The position numbers and the translations under genes were made by a program. From Bacillota bacterium (GTDB taxonomy: Bacteria > Bacillota > Bacilli > Paenibacillales > Paenibacillaceae), in assembly GCA_023433615.1 (NCBI GenBank), contig JAEZCJ010000061.1, positions 1 to 6,389 on the forward strand: a DNA stretch of 6,389 nucleotides. The letters run 5' to 3'. Within the stretch, counting starts at the first letter, position 1; every line of letters begins with the position of its first letter. Shown here in pieces: positions 5,416 through 6,389 of the stretch. The notes below the pieces were generated by a model. That model saw only the letters and a program-made list of their open reading frames with translations. It was not told the DNA's origin and did no database searches.

Positions 5416-5580
5416 TACAACTATTTCGAAAGAAATGAGGCTATTGCGAGGAATATGTTCAAAACCTGCATCTATTTCAGGATGAAATGCCGCTATAGCC
5501 TAATAGTCTTAGAAATAGATGCACTTTTTTACACTATCCGGGCTTGACCCCTGATTTGGTACGAAATAGTTGTATTTTTT
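5416..5580 (+). repeat. Nested duplicated inverted repeat, outer copy with T6
   Basis: TACAACTATTTCG (5416-5428) is perfectly complementary to CGAAATAGTTGTA (5562-5574), which is followed at once by six T. This pair encloses the inner pair. The two left arms are related to each other: CT-A/G-CA-A/T-CTATTTC, then 4-5 nt, GAAATG, 2 nt, GCTAT-N-GC (5415-5447 and 5466-5499). The two right arms are related too (GAAATAG-N-TG, then a T-run). The element therefore looks duplicated and nested, as in dispersed intergenic repeat families. The left copies also contain small ATTTC...GAAAT hairpins, with a GAAA loop in the first. Confidence 0.6.
5467..5530 (+). terminator. Inner hairpin plus T6, candidate terminator of the MFS transcript
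   Basis: TGCATCTATTTC (5467-5478) and GAAATAGATGCA (5512-5523) form a perfect 12-bp stem. One C and then six T follow. The 33-nt apical part can fold further (CTAT...ATAG). The long loop is unusual for an intrinsic terminator, and it lies 220 bp after the gene, but orientation and T-run fit plus-strand termination. Confidence 0.5.
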
Positions 5581-5596
5581 GACTTTATTGCCGCGC

Positions 5597-5624
5597 GCAG
5601 GGGCAATCGTTACCTTGCCCCTGC
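5597..5624. repeat. Stable hairpin, 10-bp stem
   Basis: GCAGGGGCAA (5597-5606) and TTGCCCCTGC (5615-5624) are perfect complements around an 8-nt loop. Neither strand has a T-run next to it. It lies between the nested repeats and the 15-bp tandem array, roughly 360 bp past the end of the minus-strand gene. It could be an RNA 3' end structure or a repeat remnant. Confidence 0.55.
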
Positions 5625-5646
5625 TCGAAGGCACCATCGAAGCAGC

Positions 5647-5870
5647 AGCATATCCATCACAGCACCAATCATAGTAGCATATCCACCGCAGCACAGTCGA
5701 TCGCAGCGCAAACCATAAGGAGCACCAACCATAATAGCACCAATCACCGCAGCACCACCCGCCGCAGCACCACCGACCGAAGCATCACCCGCCGCAGCAC
5801 CACCGACCGAAGCACCACCCGCCGCAGCACCAATCACCGCAGCACCAACCATAGTAGCACCAATCACCCG
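5647..5870. repeat. 15-bp tandem repeat (minisatellite)
   Basis: Ten exact-length 15-bp units run without slippage from 5721 to 5870, each starting AGCA(C/T)CA. About five degenerate units of 14-16 bp precede them from 5647. Four main variants follow AGCACCA: ACCATA(A/G)T (A), ATCACCGC (B), CCCGCCGC (C) and CCGACCGA (D). Their order is A-B-C-D-C-D-C-B-A-B. The period is a multiple of three, so frames stay open: read on the minus strand it gives pentads such as VIGAA, AGGAS, VGGAA. No start with a ribosome binding site supports translation. Copy number is likely to vary between strains. Confidence 0.85.
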
Positions 5871-5980
5871 CTTACCGACTGGGGAGCTTCTCACCAAACT
5901 TAGATAGTCCGATCTCGCGAGCGGTGCGTCGATGCCGCATGGGGAGCGGGCTAACAGGAACAACCTTGCGAATGCAACGC

Positions 5981-6389
5981 TTACTTCGGTGGCAGCGGCA
6001 GGAGCAGACGCGAGAACATGCCGTTCGCCGAGCCGAGGTAGAGACTTCCGTCCGGCGCTTGTACGGCGAGATGGCTGCGCATGTATTCGCCGTGCGTCTC
6101 TGGATAGCCGATGGCTGCGTCCTGCAGGCGATAGAGCGCGCGGCCGTCTTGCGGATCAAGCGCGATAACGTCGGGCCCAGCCATGACGAGCAGCGGACCG
6201 CCCTGCGGAGCGAGCAGCATGCTTGGCGCTTGCACATCTGCAGAGGTAATGCCGGTGCCGATAGTCTGCCATTGGATACGGCCCGTCTGTCGGTCGATCG
6301 CGGTCGGCAGCCCGTTGTAGGTCGCATACAGCGTGCCGTCATGCGAGAATACACCGCCGAAGGCGCGGCCGGGCAGCGTCCACAGCACC
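5981..6389 (-). CDS. PQQ-type beta-propeller protein, C-terminal part (partial)
   Basis: The last 135 residues of a longer protein are present; its start lies beyond the right edge. Repeated blade motifs are visible: LYATYNGLPTAIDRQTGRIQWQ (about 22-43) and VIALDPQDGRALYRL (74-88), both of the D-x-x-(T/D)-G-x-x-x-(W/Y) PQQ/YncE-like type, and a closing DGSLYLGSANG strand pair (112-122). The C-terminus ends LPLPPK and TAA. Such propellers occur in quinoprotein dehydrogenases, BamB-like scaffolds and secreted proteins; with the N-terminus missing, neither an enzyme function nor a signal peptide can be judged. I see no PQQ ligands in this fragment, so a structural or binding propeller is as likely as a dehydrogenase. 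It is convergent with the MFS gene across the repeat region, and no clear minus-strand terminator follows. Confidence 0.7.
   Translation of the reverse strand, partial: VLWTLPGRAFGGVFSHDGTLYATYNGLPTAIDRQTGRIQWQTIGTGITSADVQAPSMLLAPQGGPLLVMAGPDVIALDPQDGRALYRLQDAAIGYPETHGEYMRSHLAVQAPDGSLYLGSANGMFSRLLLPLPPK

Larger units (their letters stand above)
5246..5980. other. 735-bp gene-poor region with layered repeats
   Basis: No frame here has a credible start with a ribosome binding site or a recognisable protein. In order it holds a G-rich run (5284-5318), an AT-rich segment with two nested inverted repeats (5416-5580), a hairpin (5597-5624) and a 15-bp tandem repeat (5647-5870). A plain stretch (5871-5980) follows and leads to the end of the convergent minus-strand gene. 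I see nothing in 5319-5396. Confidence 0.7.

Noticed and set aside
5647..5870. CRISPR array
   Set aside because: Units are 15 bp and directly adjacent with no unique spacers, and no cas genes are present.
5610..5963. Minus-strand open frame of 117 codons encoding Gly/Ala/Val pentapeptide repeats
   Set aside because: It starts only at a TTG with AAGG directly abutting it, has no recognisable domain, and is open mainly because a 15-bp repeat without stop codons keeps frame. I report the repeat instead.

Overview
The window looks like chromosomal DNA of a GC-rich, low-G+C-lineage Firmicute, most likely Paenibacillaceae (Paenibacillus, Cohnella or a relative). This is inferred from strong AAGGAGG-type ribosome binding sites, a YpsA-family gene, an IlvE of the Bacillus type and consensus sigma-A promoters in otherwise GC-rich DNA. 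No mobile element, CRISPR array, rRNA or tRNA is visible.

Layout. (1) 28-1107, minus: branched-chain aminotransferase ilvE. (2) 1108-1235: a compact divergent control region in which the ilvE and lysR promoters overlap face to face. It holds an exact ATAC-N7-GTAT LysR-type box. (3) 1236-2123, plus: LysR-family regulator. (4) 2137-3729, plus: a probable operon of an ArsR-family regulator without metal-ligand cysteines, an AHSA1/SRPBCC lipid- or ligand-binding-fold protein, and a YpsA/SLOG-family protein. The promoter contains a 16-bp palindrome and three ATATTC copies spaced exactly 16 bp apart. Just before ypsA lies a 17-codon reading frame whose Shine-Dalgarno and start codon sit inside a strong hairpin and whose stop overlaps the ypsA start (GTGA). 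(5) 3797-3925: a 42-codon basic small protein with a perfect ribosome binding site, followed by a GC-rich hairpin terminator. (6) 4094-5245, plus: a 12-helix MFS transporter. (7) 5246-5980: about 735 bp without a convincing gene. It holds a G-quadruplex motif, two nested terminator-like inverted repeats, a separate 10-bp-stem hairpin and a 15-bp tandem repeat with mirror-ordered variants. (8) 5981-6389, minus: the C-terminal part of a PQQ-type beta-propeller protein that runs off the window.

How the parts may work together. The LysR box is centred about 65 bp upstream of the predicted ilvE start, the textbook place for LysR-type activation of a divergent gene, so this regulator may control ilvE as well as itself. 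The ArsR protein probably represses its own operon. Its AHSA1 partner is a very common neighbour of non-metal ArsR regulators. The ypsA gene seems to carry an extra translational control layer. No complete unknown system is demonstrated; the strongest new signals are regulatory (the ypsA leader hairpin with overlapping leader frame, and the operator array in front of arsR) and the layered repeat region after the transporter gene.
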